The notes under the pieces were generated by a model. It saw only the letters and a list, made by a program, of their open reading frames with translations, ran no database searches and had not been told where the DNA came from. DNA of 64,000 bases from Rhodobacteraceae bacterium QY30 (GTDB lineage Bacteria > Pseudomonadota > Alphaproteobacteria > Rhodobacterales > Rhodobacteraceae). The stretch is from positions 2,340,501 to 2,404,500 of the forward strand of contig CP023454.1 of assembly GCA_002356635.1 (NCBI GenBank), written 5' to 3'. Of this stretch, positions 44,129-53,196 are shown one piece after another (within the stretch, counting starts at the first letter, position 1; each line of letters starts with the position of its first letter). Position numbers and translations under genes: made by a program.

Positions 44129-44154
44129 CGTCCAAGCCAAGATCGGATTGGACG
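44129..44154 (+). promoter_or_regulatory. Inverted repeat in the nhaA upstream region
   Basis: CGTCCAA (44129-44135) and TTGGACG (44148-44154) form a perfect 7-base inverted repeat with 12 bases between, about 79 bases before the nhaA start. Operator or leader hairpin; the role is unknown. Confidence 0.3.
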
Positions 44155-44232
44155 AATTCGGCCCCGCTCCGGTTTGACCGCGCCGCCGAAGTGCCTATCT
44201 GCCCCTCAGGAAACAGCGAAGGGGAGAGGTGC

Positions 44233-45423
44233 ATGGATTGGACGGACAGGATGGGGCGGCTGCTTCGGCATGAGGCGGCGGGGGGCGTCCTGCTGATCCT
44301 CGCGGCCATTCTGGCGCTGATCGTGGCCAATTCGGGCTTGGCGGCCACCTATGATGCGGTGCTGAACACGCGACTTTCGATCCTGATCGGAGAGACGGGC
44401 CTGTCGAAACCCCTGATCCTGTGGATCAACGATGGCCTGATGGCGGTGTTCTTCCTGCTGATCGGGCTGGAACTGAAGAAGGAGATGGTGGAAGGCAAGC
44501 TGCGCAACCCGCGCGACGTGGTGCTGCCGGGCGTCGCGGCACTGGGGGGGATGGTGGTGCCGGCGCTGGTGTTCCTGGCCCTCAATCACGACAATCCGGC
44601 GACCCTTGGCGGCTGGGCCATCCCCACCGCGACCGACATCGCCTTTGCGCTGGGAGTGCTGGCGCTGGTCGGTCGCGGGGTTCCGGCAGCGCTGAAGCTG
44701 TTCCTGCTGACCCTGGCGATCCTTGATGACCTGGGCGCGATCATCATCATCGCGCTGTTCTACACGGCCGAGTTGAAAGCCCATTACCTGCTGATGGCGC
44801 TGGTGCCGCTGGCGGGAATGTGGGCGCTGAACCGGCGCGGCACGCACCGGGTGGCGCCGGTGCTGCTGCTGGGCGTCGTGCTGTGGGTGCTGGTGCTGAA
44901 ATCCGGCGTCCATGCGACGCTGGCGGGGGTGGTGACGGCCTTCCTCATCCCGCTGAAGGATCGCTTCGGGAAATCGCCGCTTCATGCGATGGAACACGCG
45001 CTGGCGCCTTACGTCACCTTCCTGATCGTGCCGCTGTTCGCCTTTGCCAATGCCGGCGTGGTGCTGGACGGGCTGACGCTGGACGATGTCCTGTCTCCTC
45101 TGGCGCTCGGGATCGCGCTGGGGCTGATCCTGGGCAAGCAGCTGGGCGTTTTCGGGGCGACCTGGCTTCTGGTGAAGGCAGGTCTGGCCGGAAAACCCGG
45201 GGGGGCAAGCTGGTTGCAGGTCTACGGGATTGCCTGCCTGGCGGGCATCGGCTTTACCATGTCGCTTTTCATCGGCGGGCTCAGTTTTGCTGATCCGGGA
45301 CTGATGAACGAGGTCCGGGTGGGCGTGCTTGCGGCATCGGTCCTGTCCGCCTGCCTTGGCTTTGCGGTGCTGCGGTTTGCCGCCGTGCCGTCCACCGCCA
45401 CGAAGGTGACCGCGTCAGCGTAG
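44233..45423 (+). CDS. nhaA: Na+/H+ antiporter NhaA
   Basis: Inner-membrane antiporter of 396 residues and about 12 spans that exchanges sodium for protons to hold internal pH and sodium. The paired ion-binding aspartates are in LAILDDLGAIIIIALF; GWAIPTATDIAFALGVLAL (the unwound span 4 region), FFLLIGLELKKEMVEG and GIGFTMSLFIGGLSF are characteristic. GGGGAG precedes ATG 44233; the in-frame start 14 codons upstream is less likely. Single-gene unit. Confidence 0.96.
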   Translation: MDWTDRMGRLLRHEAAGGVLLILAAILALIVANSGLAATYDAVLNTRLSILIGETGLSKPLILWINDGLMAVFFLLIGLELKKEMVEGKLRNPRDVVLPGVAALGGMVVPALVFLALNHDNPATLGGWAIPTATDIAFALGVLALVGRGVPAALKLFLLTLAILDDLGAIIIIALFYTAELKAHYLLMALVPLAGMWALNRRGTHRVAPVLLLGVVLWVLVLKSGVHATLAGVVTAFLIPLKDRFGKSPLHAMEHALAPYVTFLIVPLFAFANAGVVLDGLTLDDVLSPLALGIALGLILGKQLGVFGATWLLVKAGLAGKPGGASWLQVYGIACLAGIGFTMSLFIGGLSFADPGLMNEVRVGVLAASVLSACLGFAVLRFAAVPSTATKVTASA

Positions 45424-45427
45424 CCAA

Positions 45428-45453
45428 GGTCCGCCCCCGAGGGGGGGCGGACC
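45428..45453. terminator. GC-rich terminator hairpin between nhaA and scpA
   Basis: Perfect 11-base stem (45428-45438 with 45443-45453) and 4-base loop between convergent genes; no clear U-tract, so it may act with a factor or as a 3' end stabiliser. Confidence 0.55.
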
Positions 45454-45465
45454 GATCGGTCTTGA

Positions 45466-47598
45466 TCAGTGCTTCCGGGCTTCGCGGATCAGGCCAAGGA
45501 TATCCTTCGCCGCCGCCGGGATATTGGTCCCGGGGCCGAAGATCGCCTTCACACCCGCCGCCTTCAGGAAATCATAGTCCTGCTGCGGGATCACGCCGCC
45601 GCAGATCACCAGGATGTCCCCGGCGCCCTGCGCCTTCAGCGCCTCGATCAGCTTCGGCGCCAGCGTCTTGTGGCCCGCCGCCTGGGACGAGATGCCGATG
45701 ACATGCACGTCGTTGTCGATGGCGTCCTGCGCCGCTTCTTCCGGGGTCTGGAACAGCGGACCGACATCCACGTCGAACCCGATATCGGCAAAGGCCGTTG
45801 CAATGACCTTGGCGCCGCGGTCATGTCCGTCCTGGCCCATCTTCACCACCAGCATGCGCGGGCGACGGCCTTCTTCGGCGGCGAAGGCTTCAACGTCCTT
45901 CTGGATCTGGGCGAAACCCTCATCCCCTTCGTAGGCCGAGCCGTAGACACCGGCCAGCGTCTTCACCTCGGCCCGGTGGCGGCCGAACACCTTTTCCATC
46001 GCCATGCTGATTTCCCCTACGCTCGCGCGGGCGCGGGCCGCTTCCACCGCCGCTTCCAGAAGGTTGCCACCTTCAGAGGCACGGCGCGTCAGTTCGGCCA
46101 GCGCGCTTTCCACCTTCGCCGCGTCACGGCTGGCCCGAATGGCGGCCAGTCGGGCGACCTGGGCCTCGCGCACCTTGACGTTGTCGATGTCGAGGATGTC
46201 GAGGTGGTCTTCCTTCGCCAGGCGATACTTGTTGACGCCCACCACCACTTCGTCGCCGCGGTCGATCATCGCCTGCCGGCGCGCGGCGGATTCCTCGATC
46301 CGCAGCTTCGGCATGCCCGAGGCCACGGCCTTGGTCATGCCGCCCAGCTCCTCGACCTCCTGGATCAGGGCCCAGGCCTTTTCGGCCAGTTCCGCCGTCA
46401 GGCTTTCAACGTAGAAGCTGCCCGCCAGCGGATCGATGACCTTGGTGATCCCGGTTTCTTCCTGAAGGATCAGCTGGGTGTTCCGGGCGATCCGGGCCGA
46501 GAAATCGGTGGGCAGCGCAATGGCTTCGTCCAGCGCGTTGGTGTGCAGCGACTGCGTGCCGCCCAGCGCCGCAGCCATCGCCTCGTACGCGGTGCGGATG
46601 ACGTTGTTGTAGGGGTCCTGTTCCTGCAAGGACACGCCCGAGGTCTGGCAATGGGTGCGCAGCATCAGGCTGCCCTGCTTCTTCGGGTTGAATTCCGACA
46701 TGATGCGGTGCCACAGCAGCCGCGCAGCGCGCAGTTTCGCGGCCTCCATGAAGAAGTTCATGCCGATGGCGAAGAAGAACGACAGGCGCCCTGCGAAGTC
46801 ATCGACGTTCATTCCCCGGGCCAACGCGGCGCGGACGTATTCGCGCCCGTCGGCCAGCGTGAAGGCCAGTTCCTGCACCAGGTTCGCGCCCGCTTCCTGC
46901 ATGTGGTAGCCGGAGATCGAGATCGAGTTGAACTTCGGCATCTGGGCCGAGGTGTATTCGATGATGTCCGCGATGATCCGCATCGAAGGTTCGGGCGGAT
47001 AGATGTAGGTGTTGCGGACCATGAACTCCTTCAGGATGTCGTTCTGGATCGTGCCCGACAGAAGGCTGCGGTCGACGCCCTGTTCTTCCCCGGTGACGAT
47101 GAAGTTCGCCAGGATCGGGATCACCGCGCCGTTCATCGTCATCGACACCGACACCTTGTCCAGCGGGATGCCGTCGAACAGGATCTTCATGTCCTCGACG
47201 CTGTCGATGGCCACGCCGGCCTTGCCGACATCGCCCACCACGCGCGGGTGGTCGCTGTCATAGCCGCGGTGCGTGGCCAGGTCGAAGGCCACCGACACGC
47301 CCTGCTGCCCGGCGGCAAGCCCGCGGCGGTAAAAGGCGTTCGATTCTTCGGCGGTGGAAAAGCCGGCGTATTGCCGGATCGTCCAGGGACGGCCCGCATA
47401 CATCGTGGCGCGCACGCCGCGGGTGAAGGGCGCAAGGCCCGGAACGGATCCCATGTGCGGCAGCCCTGCTGTATCCGCTTCGGTATACAGCGGTTTGACC
47501 GGGATGCCTTCCAGCGTGTTCCAGGTCAGACTGTCGGGATCGGCGCCCTTCAGCTCCTTGGCGGCCAGCGCGCGCCAGTCTGCAAGTTTGTCGGTCAT
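45466..47598 (-). CDS. scpA: Methylmalonyl-CoA mutase
   Basis: Adenosylcobalamin-dependent mutase of 710 residues that turns (R)-methylmalonyl-CoA into succinyl-CoA, the last step of propionyl-CoA assimilation. The N-terminal TIM-barrel includes [20 protein letters not shown] and [20 protein letters not shown]. The C-terminal B12-binding domain has [14 protein letters not shown], with the cobalt-ligand histidine at ~592. The length fits the single-chain or large-subunit form, and no small subunit lies next to it. Last gene of the pccB-pccA-scpA block. Confidence 0.97.
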   Translation of the reverse strand: MTDKLADWRALAAKELKGADPDSLTWNTLEGIPVKPLYTEADTAGLPHMGSVPGLAPFTRGVRATMYAGRPWTIRQYAGFSTAEESNAFYRRGLAAGQQGVSVAFDLATHRGYDSDHPRVVGDVGKAGVAIDSVEDMKILFDGIPLDKVSVSMTMNGAVIPILANFIVTGEEQGVDRSLLSGTIQNDILKEFMVRNTYIYPPEPSMRIIADIIEYTSAQMPKFNSISISGYHMQEAGANLVQELAFTLADGREYVRAALARGMNVDDFAGRLSFFFAIGMNFFMEAAKLRAARLLWHRIMSEFNPKKQGSLMLRTHCQTSGVSLQEQDPYNNVIRTAYEAMAAALGGTQSLHTNALDEAIALPTDFSARIARNTQLILQEETGITKVIDPLAGSFYVESLTAELAEKAWALIQEVEELGGMTKAVASGMPKLRIEESAARRQAMIDRGDEVVVGVNKYRLAKEDHLDILDIDNVKVREAQVARLAAIRASRDAAKVESALAELTRRASEGGNLLEAAVEAARARASVGEISMAMEKVFGRHRAEVKTLAGVYGSAYEGDEGFAQIQKDVEAFAAEEGRRPRMLVVKMGQDGHDRGAKVIATAFADIGFDVDVGPLFQTPEEAAQDAIDNDVHVIGISSQAAGHKTLAPKLIEALKAQGAGDILVICGGVIPQQDYDFLKAAGVKAIFGPGTNIPAAAKDILGLIREARKH

Positions 47599-47674
47599 GG
47601 CCAGGTCCTTTCTCGTCTTTCGTTCGGGGTCGGCCCCGGGGGCGACCTGCGATCCTTGATGGGTTTAGGCGCCG

Positions 47675-49267
47675 TCAGGGCGCGGGAAAAAGGGTGATGC
47701 GCGCCTCGGCCGGAAGCGTCGGGGCGAAGTCCTTGATGTTCTGACGTAGCTTCGGTGCGGCTTGCGGATCGGTGGCGTAGAAGGTGACTTCGTAGCCACC
47801 CAGAACACCTCGGGGGTTGGACATCGTCAGCGTGGCCAGCCGCTGCCAGTCGGCGCCAAGGCCACGGTCGATCCAGCGGTCGTAGACCATCGCCAGCCGC
47901 ACGCCGCGTTCGCGGGTCAGCGTTCCAGCCCATTCCGGGGGAAAGCCTCCGTCGATCCGCAGGCGGCGGGCACGGTCGGACGCCAGGCCCCACAGGTCCA
48001 GGACGTAATCCGGGTTCTGCCACACGACACGGCCCAGATCGTTGACGGCCACCGGCTCGCGCGCGAAGTCCTGCGCAAAGCGCGCCATCTGGGCCTGTTG
48101 CAGGTGGATGGCACGCGGATTCCAGATGTATCGCGTCAGGAGTCCGGGCAGCCAGACGGCCCCCGCCGCCACCGTTGCGGCCCCGCCAAGCCCCAGGATC
48201 ACCGGCCGCAAGCCGCGGGGCGCCTCGGCCGAGGCCAGCAGAAGCCCCGCGACCAGCGTCACGATGATGTAGTGTTCGTAGCGGTGCAGCCAGCCAATCT
48301 GGCCCTGCAACAGGTGGGCCGCGGCCGCCAGAGCCAGCACCAAGAGCACCCGAACTGCCGCGTTGGGTGACCGTCCGGTCTGCGCCCGGGTCATCGCCAG
48401 CGCCGCCGCCAGCGCCACCGTCACCACCAGCAGCACCAAGAGAAGGACACCGGCGGGATGTTTCAGGTTGGCCACTGCCTGCACCAGCAGCCGCTCGACC
48501 GGCCCCAGGGCTTCGGTCGAGATGGTCAGCTTGGTCAGGACCGAACTGGGCAGCGGCGGCAGACCCAGCGCCATCAGCCCCAGGGCGTAGGCCGCGACGG
48601 GCGCGACGATGGCAACCATCAGAACGGTTCCGGCAGTCCAACGGCCGGACGCGGCGATGGCCCCCGCCGTGGCCAGCGCCAGCGCCAGCCCCTCCAGCCG
48701 GAACAGCGGCGCCAGGATCAATGCCGCGACCAGCCAGGGACGGATGCGCCCGTCCTGCAGGAACAGCCACAGGCCGAAAAGGAGGGCAAGACTTGCCGCC
48801 GCATGAAGCGCGTGTTCCATCCCCAGGAAGGCCACGCCGGGCATGTTCAGCGTCACCGGTCCCAGGATGGCCAGCGTCCCGCCCAACCAGCGCGGCGGGC
48901 GGGCGTGGGTCAGGATCGCGCCCCAAAGCCCCGCCGCCAGGCAAAGCCCGCCCAGGTTCCACAAAAGCGGCAACATCCGCTGCGCCTCGGTCCCCGCGAG
49001 GGGCATCAGCAGCACCGGATAAAGGATCGACGAGGCTGCCGAGGCCGCTTCGCCGGGGTTCACGCCGTAGGTTCCCCCCGCCATGCCCGAGGCCATGGCA
49101 AGGTGGATATAGACATCGTCCAGCGGGTATTCGAAGACCCCCGCAAGCCGCAGCGCCACCGCCTGCAACGCCACGAACCCCAGGACCGCCCCCGCCACCG
49201 CCAGAAGCGGCAGCCGAAGGGAAAGGCCTATGGTCGGAACCGGGGCGCTGGTTGCGGTCGCGGTCAT
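47675..49267 (-). CDS. Multi-spanning membrane protein, possible GT-C type glycosyltransferase
   Basis: A 530-residue protein with about ten hydrophobic spans in residues 20-390 and a soluble C-terminal domain (~395-530: AVNDLGRVVWQNPDYVLDLW, GVRLAMVYDRWIDRGL). The first extracytoplasmic loop has YPLDDVYIHLAMASGM, an acidic pair like that of GT-C enzymes using polyprenyl-phosphate sugars. That assignment is inference; I do not recognise the exact family. It sits between pccA (12-base gap) and scpA (76-base gap) in the same orientation, although membrane glycosylation has no evident link to propionyl-CoA. Confidence 0.65.
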   Translation of the reverse strand: MTATATSAPVPTIGLSLRLPLLAVAGAVLGFVALQAVALRLAGVFEYPLDDVYIHLAMASGMAGGTYGVNPGEAASAASSILYPVLLMPLAGTEAQRMLPLLWNLGGLCLAAGLWGAILTHARPPRWLGGTLAILGPVTLNMPGVAFLGMEHALHAAASLALLFGLWLFLQDGRIRPWLVAALILAPLFRLEGLALALATAGAIAASGRWTAGTVLMVAIVAPVAAYALGLMALGLPPLPSSVLTKLTISTEALGPVERLLVQAVANLKHPAGVLLLVLLVVTVALAAALAMTRAQTGRSPNAAVRVLLVLALAAAAHLLQGQIGWLHRYEHYIIVTLVAGLLLASAEAPRGLRPVILGLGGAATVAAGAVWLPGLLTRYIWNPRAIHLQQAQMARFAQDFAREPVAVNDLGRVVWQNPDYVLDLWGLASDRARRLRIDGGFPPEWAGTLTRERGVRLAMVYDRWIDRGLGADWQRLATLTMSNPRGVLGGYEVTFYATDPQAAPKLRQNIKDFAPTLPAEARITLFPAP

Positions 49268-49279
49268 TCCGTCACGGCC

Positions 49280-51280
49280 TCATTCGAACTCAAGGATGAT
49301 GTCGTCGACCTTCAGGCTGTCGCCCGGCTTGGCGTTGACCTTCCTGACGATGCCTTTCCGTTCGGCGCGCAGGATGTTTTCCATCTTCATCGCCTCGACC
49401 GTGGCCAGCGCCTGTCCGTCCTGCACCTCGTCCCCTTCGGCCACGTTGATCTTCACGATCAGGCCCGGCATCGGGCACAGCAGGAAGCGCGAGGTGTCGG
49501 GCGGCAGCTTTTCCGGCATCAGCCGGGCCAGTTCCGCCTGGCGCGGACTGCGGACATGGACCTTCAGATCCGCGCCGCGGGTGCGCAGCCGGAAGCCCGA
49601 GGGCAGTTTGCCGACCTTCAGCACAACCCGCTCGCCGTCGACCGACAGCACCGCCAGCGACTGCCCCGGCACCCAGTCCGACACGACGCGCTTGTGTTCG
49701 CCGTCCGCGAAGGTAACCGTCGCGCCTTCGCGGTCGGCGGCGATCCGTACCGGATAGTCGTGACCTTGCAGCGAAACGACCCAGTCATCGCCGACGTGGC
49801 GTTCATGGTTGCCCAACCGCCCCGAGATACGGGTGCGGCGGATTTCGGCCACGCGGTTCATCGCCGCCGCCGACGCCGCCACCTTGCGCAAAAGCGCCTG
49901 ATCCAGCGTGGCGCCCGCGAAGCCTTCCGGATATTCCTCGGCGATGAAGGCCGTGGTGATGTCGCCCGTGACAAAGCGTTCGTGGTCCATCACGGCCGAC
50001 AGGAACGGCAGGTTGTGACCGATCCCTTCGACCTCGAAGGTGTCCAGAGCCTGGCGCATCTGCTCGATCGCCTCGCTGCGGGTGGGCGCCCAGGTGCACA
50101 GCTTGGCGATCATCGGATCGTAGAACATGCTGATCTCGCCACCCTCGAAAACGCCGGTATCGTTGCGCACGACGGTCTTGTCGCTGACGAACTCGACCGG
50201 CGGGCGGTAACGGGTCAGCCGCCCGATCGACGGCAGGAAGTTGCGGTAAGGGTCTTCGGCGTAAAGCCGGCTTTCGATGGCCCAGCCGTTGATGCCGATG
50301 TCGGACTGCGCGAAGGGCAGCGGTTCGCCCGCCGCGACGCGGATCATCTGTTCCACAAGGTCGATGCCGGTGATCAGTTCGGTCACCGGATGTTCGACCT
50401 GCAGACGGGTATTCATTTCAAGGAAGTAGAAGTTGCGGTTGCCATCGACGATGAACTCGACGGTGCCGGCGCTGGTGTAGCCCACGGCGCGGGCCAGCGC
50501 GCAGGCCTGTTCACCCATGGCCTTGCGGGTGGCTTCGTCCAGGAAGGGCGACGGCGCTTCCTCGATGACCTTCTGGTTGCGGCGCTGGATCGAACATTCG
50601 CGTTCGTTCAGATACAGGACGTTGCCGTGCTTGTCGGCCAGCACCTGAATCTCGATGTGGCGCGGCTGGGTCACGAATTTCTCGATGAAGATCCGGTCGT
50701 CGCCAAAGCTTGCCGCCGCTTCGTTCTTCGAGGATTCGAAGCCTTCGCGTGCCTCTTGGTCGTTCCAGGCGATCCGCATGCCCTTGCCGCCGCCGCCCGC
50801 GCTGGCCTTGATCATCACCGGATAGCCGATCTGGCCGCTGATCTTCACCGCCTCGTCCGCATCGGCGATCAGCCCCATGTAGCCCGGAACGGTCGACACG
50901 CCCGCTTCCTGCGCCAGTTTTTTCGAGGTGATCTTGTCGCCCATCGCCTCGATGGCAGAAGAAGGCGGCCCGACGAAGACCACGCCTTCCGCTTCCAGCG
51001 CGGCGGCGAAGGCGCGGTTTTCCGACAGGAAGCCGTAGCCGGGATGCACAGCCTCGGCGCCGGTCTGGCGGATGGCGTCCATGATCTTGTCGATCACGAT
51101 GTAGGACTGCGCGGCGGGGGACGGGCCGATATGGACCGCCTCATCCGCCATGCGGACATGCAGTGCATTGCGGTCGGCATCGGAATAGACCGCAACCGTC
51201 TTGATGCCCATCTTCTTGGCCGACTTGATGACGCGGCAGGCAATTTCGCCGCGGTTGGCGATCAGGATTTTCTTGAACAT
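49280..51280 (-). CDS. pccA: Propionyl-CoA carboxylase alpha subunit (biotin carboxylase + BCCP)
   Basis: A 666-residue subunit. Biotin carboxylase domain at 1-~450 (FKKILIANRGEIACRVIKSA, ATP-grasp loop KASAGGGGKGMRIAW, FLEMNTRLQVEHPVTE), a linking BT domain, and a C-terminal biotinyl domain with the biotinylated lysine in VEAMKMENIL (K632). With PccB it carboxylates propionyl-CoA to (S)-methylmalonyl-CoA. ATG 51280 is the family start; the 18-residue upstream extension is unlikely. Confidence 0.96.
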   Translation of the reverse strand: MFKKILIANRGEIACRVIKSAKKMGIKTVAVYSDADRNALHVRMADEAVHIGPSPAAQSYIVIDKIMDAIRQTGAEAVHPGYGFLSENRAFAAALEAEGVVFVGPPSSAIEAMGDKITSKKLAQEAGVSTVPGYMGLIADADEAVKISGQIGYPVMIKASAGGGGKGMRIAWNDQEAREGFESSKNEAAASFGDDRIFIEKFVTQPRHIEIQVLADKHGNVLYLNERECSIQRRNQKVIEEAPSPFLDEATRKAMGEQACALARAVGYTSAGTVEFIVDGNRNFYFLEMNTRLQVEHPVTELITGIDLVEQMIRVAAGEPLPFAQSDIGINGWAIESRLYAEDPYRNFLPSIGRLTRYRPPVEFVSDKTVVRNDTGVFEGGEISMFYDPMIAKLCTWAPTRSEAIEQMRQALDTFEVEGIGHNLPFLSAVMDHERFVTGDITTAFIAEEYPEGFAGATLDQALLRKVAASAAAMNRVAEIRRTRISGRLGNHERHVGDDWVVSLQGHDYPVRIAADREGATVTFADGEHKRVVSDWVPGQSLAVLSVDGERVVLKVGKLPSGFRLRTRGADLKVHVRSPRQAELARLMPEKLPPDTSRFLLCPMPGLIVKINVAEGDEVQDGQALATVEAMKMENILRAERKGIVRKVNAKPGDSLKVDDIILEFE

Positions 51281-51427
51281 GTCCGTCCCTTCATTCGCTC
51301 CGGGGCCGATGCGCCCCGGCTGGTCCAAATGCAAAAGCCACCGCGGCGCAACGGCGCCCCGGTGGCTTTCATCTCTGCCTGGTCCGCCGCTTTTCGGGCA
51401 GCGCCAGGAATCATGCGGTGACGACCG

Positions 51428-51652
51428 TCAGCGGTGCCGGCAGCCGGGCACGTTGAGCTGGTCGCAGAAATACCCTGCCGCACCGCCGATGACGGCGCCT
51501 GTGACAGCATTGCCGCCAACCGCTTCGGCGACGACAGCGCCGCCCACGGCGCCGACCGCCGTGCGTTCGGCGCGTGTCTCCATGCAGCCGGCAAGGCCAA
51601 GCGCAAGGACGGGGACAAGGAAAAGGGTTCGGAAAGTCGGATATGCTGACAT
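51428..51652 (-). CDS. Small glycine-rich lipoprotein, copy A
   Basis: A 74-residue lipoprotein. Signal peptide with lipobox LAGC (lipidated Cys at ~23), then a glycine-zipper-like stretch (AVGAVGGAVVAEAVGGNAV, TGAVIGGAAGY) and a conserved end CDQLNVPGCRHR. Copy B at 51818 shares this order and the CDxLNVPGCR end. CAGGAG lies upstream of the ATG. Gly-zipper lipoproteins usually sit in the outer membrane facing the periplasm; function unknown. Confidence 0.8.
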   Translation of the reverse strand: MSAYPTFRTLFLVPVLALGLAGCMETRAERTAVGAVGGAVVAEAVGGNAVTGAVIGGAAGYFCDQLNVPGCRHR

Positions 51653-51817
51653 CTGGACGCAACTCCTGCAGGTTCAAAGGGATGCGGTATCAGGTCAAGT
51701 CCGTGGGGGGCGACCGGGTTCCAAAGCGGATGGCGCGCCGCACCCCCGATCAGCCGGAAAGCGCCACCGGACCGAAGCCCGGCGGCCGATTTTTCATCAG
51801 GCCCGGAGGCCCGGCGA

Positions 51818-52033
51818 TCAGTAGCCGCGGCGGCAGCCCGGAACGTTGAGGTCGTCGCAGGTTGCGCCCGCCAGCCCGCCGATCGCTGCGCCGGTAAGGG
51901 CGTTGTTGTCGGTTGCGTCGGCAATGATGGCACCCGCGGCAGCACCCGCCAGGGCGCGTTCGCCGTCGGTCTGCATGCAGCCGGCCACGGATGCGACCAG
52001 GGCGACAGCGGTGAAGAGTTTGACAATGGACAT
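51818..52033 (-). CDS. Small glycine-rich lipoprotein, copy B
   Basis: A 71-residue paralogue of copy A: signal peptide with lipobox VAGC, a zipper stretch (ALAGAAAGAIIADATDNNAL, TGAAIGGLAGA) and the end CDDLNVPGCRRGY. GGAGG precedes ATG 52033. The two copies are 165 bases apart and probably arose by tandem duplication. The paired Cys in the CDDLNVPGC end could form a disulfide in the periplasm (inference). Confidence 0.82.
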   Translation of the reverse strand: MSIVKLFTAVALVASVAGCMQTDGERALAGAAAGAIIADATDNNALTGAAIGGLAGATCDDLNVPGCRRGY

Positions 52034-52361
52034 GCTCGGCCTCCAGAAAGCTTGGTTTTATGGGCGGACCATAGCCGATCCGCCTGGCCAGCAAAATGGA
52101 AATCTCTGGAATGCCGGGGGCTTCGGGCAGCAAGCCGCCGAAGGCCAACACGGACAGACGACCCGGCGGGTGTTACTCCGGGCCGCCTGCAACGCAACTT
52201 GGTACAAGTGGTGTGCAATCCGATCCAAGGCTGGGTGAGACCTCGGACCGCCCGGATATCATGCGCCGATTCCCGACCGGAGGCAAAGCCAAAGTTTCCA
52301 TCCGGGAAACAACGAGCCCGTCCTTGCCGGTAATGAATGGTCCCTGCCCCGGTCATGCCGA
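52034..52361. other. 328-base gap without a recognised gene
   Basis: Contains a 13-base inverted repeat ACTTG-GTA-CAAGT (52197-52209), about 165 bases upstream of lipoprotein copy B on the transcribed side. Otherwise I see no promoter, terminator or convincing ORF; plus-strand frames here look non-coding. It may carry a separate promoter for the lipoprotein genes. Confidence 0.4.
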
Positions 52362-52709
52362 TCATCTTTCGAACACGTCCGGAAAGGACGCGCGCGCCTT
52401 CGCCACGTCGATGCGCAGAAGCGCCTCATAGCTTTCCGGATCGAAAGGATCGGTGGCGGGCACCACTTCACGGCCGAATAACCAGGACAGGCGCCCAGCA
52501 TCCAGATTGCCACGCTCAAACGTCTCTTCGCCGAAATGCTCCCAAAGGGCGGCCATGAAGCCTTCGTCCGCCTGGCGGTCGGGCAAGGCGCGGTCGCGGT
52601 AGCGTTCCCGCGAAATCAACTTCGAGGCGCCCTTGTCATTGGCGCGGCGAATGACGAACTGGAAATCGGTCCCGGGAAGGCGACCGGGAAAGCCACGGTG
52701 TTTCAGCAT
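52362..52709 (-). CDS. Conserved hypothetical protein, 115 residues
   Basis: Soluble, charged protein starting MLKHRGFPGRLPGTDFQFVI and including RERYRDRALPDRQADEGFMA, with a C-terminal half of short helices (DPFDPESYEALLRIDVAKAR). No signal peptide, membrane span or metal motif. AGGAG precedes ATG 52709. It lies inside the pccB-pccA interval in the same direction. Codon use resembles its neighbours. Function unknown. Confidence 0.75.
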   Translation of the reverse strand: MLKHRGFPGRLPGTDFQFVIRRANDKGASKLISRERYRDRALPDRQADEGFMAALWEHFGEETFERGNLDAGRLSWLFGREVVPATDPFDPESYEALLRIDVAKARASFPDVFER

Positions 52710-52865
52710 CGGAAAGTCTCCTGGCGGCAGGTGGGGGCGCGGCGCCCCGACCGGGCGGCAGGCCCGAAATGCAAACGGCCGACCGGTCCGTCGCGCAGGG
52801 CGCAGCTGGACCGATCGGCCGAGGATTCCATGATCGCGGCAGGGTTGGACCCTGCCGGCCGGAAA

Positions 52866-52994
52866 TCAGAGTTTGCCGGTGTAAACGGGCTCTTGCGAGA
52901 CGGGAGCCGGCTCGGTGTAGACCGTTTCAGTTTTCTTGGCGCAAGCCGCGACAACGGCGACGAGGGCGATAGCGAAAAGCGCTGCCTTGGACAT
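52866..52994 (-). CDS. Very small lipoprotein, 42 residues
   Basis: Signal peptide MSKAALFAIALVAVV followed by lipobox AAC (Cys18), then Lys-Lys and a short Thr/Pro/Glu-rich tail with two near-repeats (VYTEPAP and PVYTGKL). AGGAG lies 6 bases before the ATG on the minus strand, strong support for translation. The mature part of about 25 residues is too small for an enzyme; it resembles tiny envelope lipoproteins. Located between the secreted protein and the 115-residue protein in the pcc block. Confidence 0.75.
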   Translation of the reverse strand: MSKAALFAIALVAVVAACAKKTETVYTEPAPVSQEPVYTGKL

Positions 52995-53100
52995 ATCTTT
53001 CTCCTGCTCGTGGGGAAGGTCACGGCCGGAAAGGTCCGCGCCTCCTTGGTGGTGGCGACCGCAAAGCGACCGTCGCGGAAGACGTTAGCCTGTTTTCCAG

Positions 53101-53119
53101 CGGCAGGACAGACCTGCCG
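53101..53119. other. Hairpin downstream of the secreted DUF6497-type gene
   Basis: CGGCAGG (53101-53107) and CCTGCCG (53113-53119) form a perfect 7-base stem with a 5-base loop, 78 bases beyond the stop at 53197 on the minus strand. No U-tract. It could partly end the upstream transcript or shape the leader of the tiny lipoprotein gene. Confidence 0.35.
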
Positions 53120-53196
53120 GGGATGCGCCCCACCGAGTTGCAAAAATGCACCAGCGGCAGCGGCGTTTTTCCGCGACCCGGAAAGCAGGCAAGGCA

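Noticed and set aside
45469-47697. 742-codon plus-strand frame opposite scpA
   Set aside because: scpA is unmistakable on the minus strand; the frame is His/Arg/Asp-rich noise.
48458-51421. 987-codon plus-strand frame across pccA and its neighbour
   Set aside because: It is antisense to two well-supported genes and shows no domain; a codon-bias artefact.
52052-52333. Plus-strand ORF in the 328-base gap
   Set aside because: No ribosome site, no domain and Arg-rich random composition.
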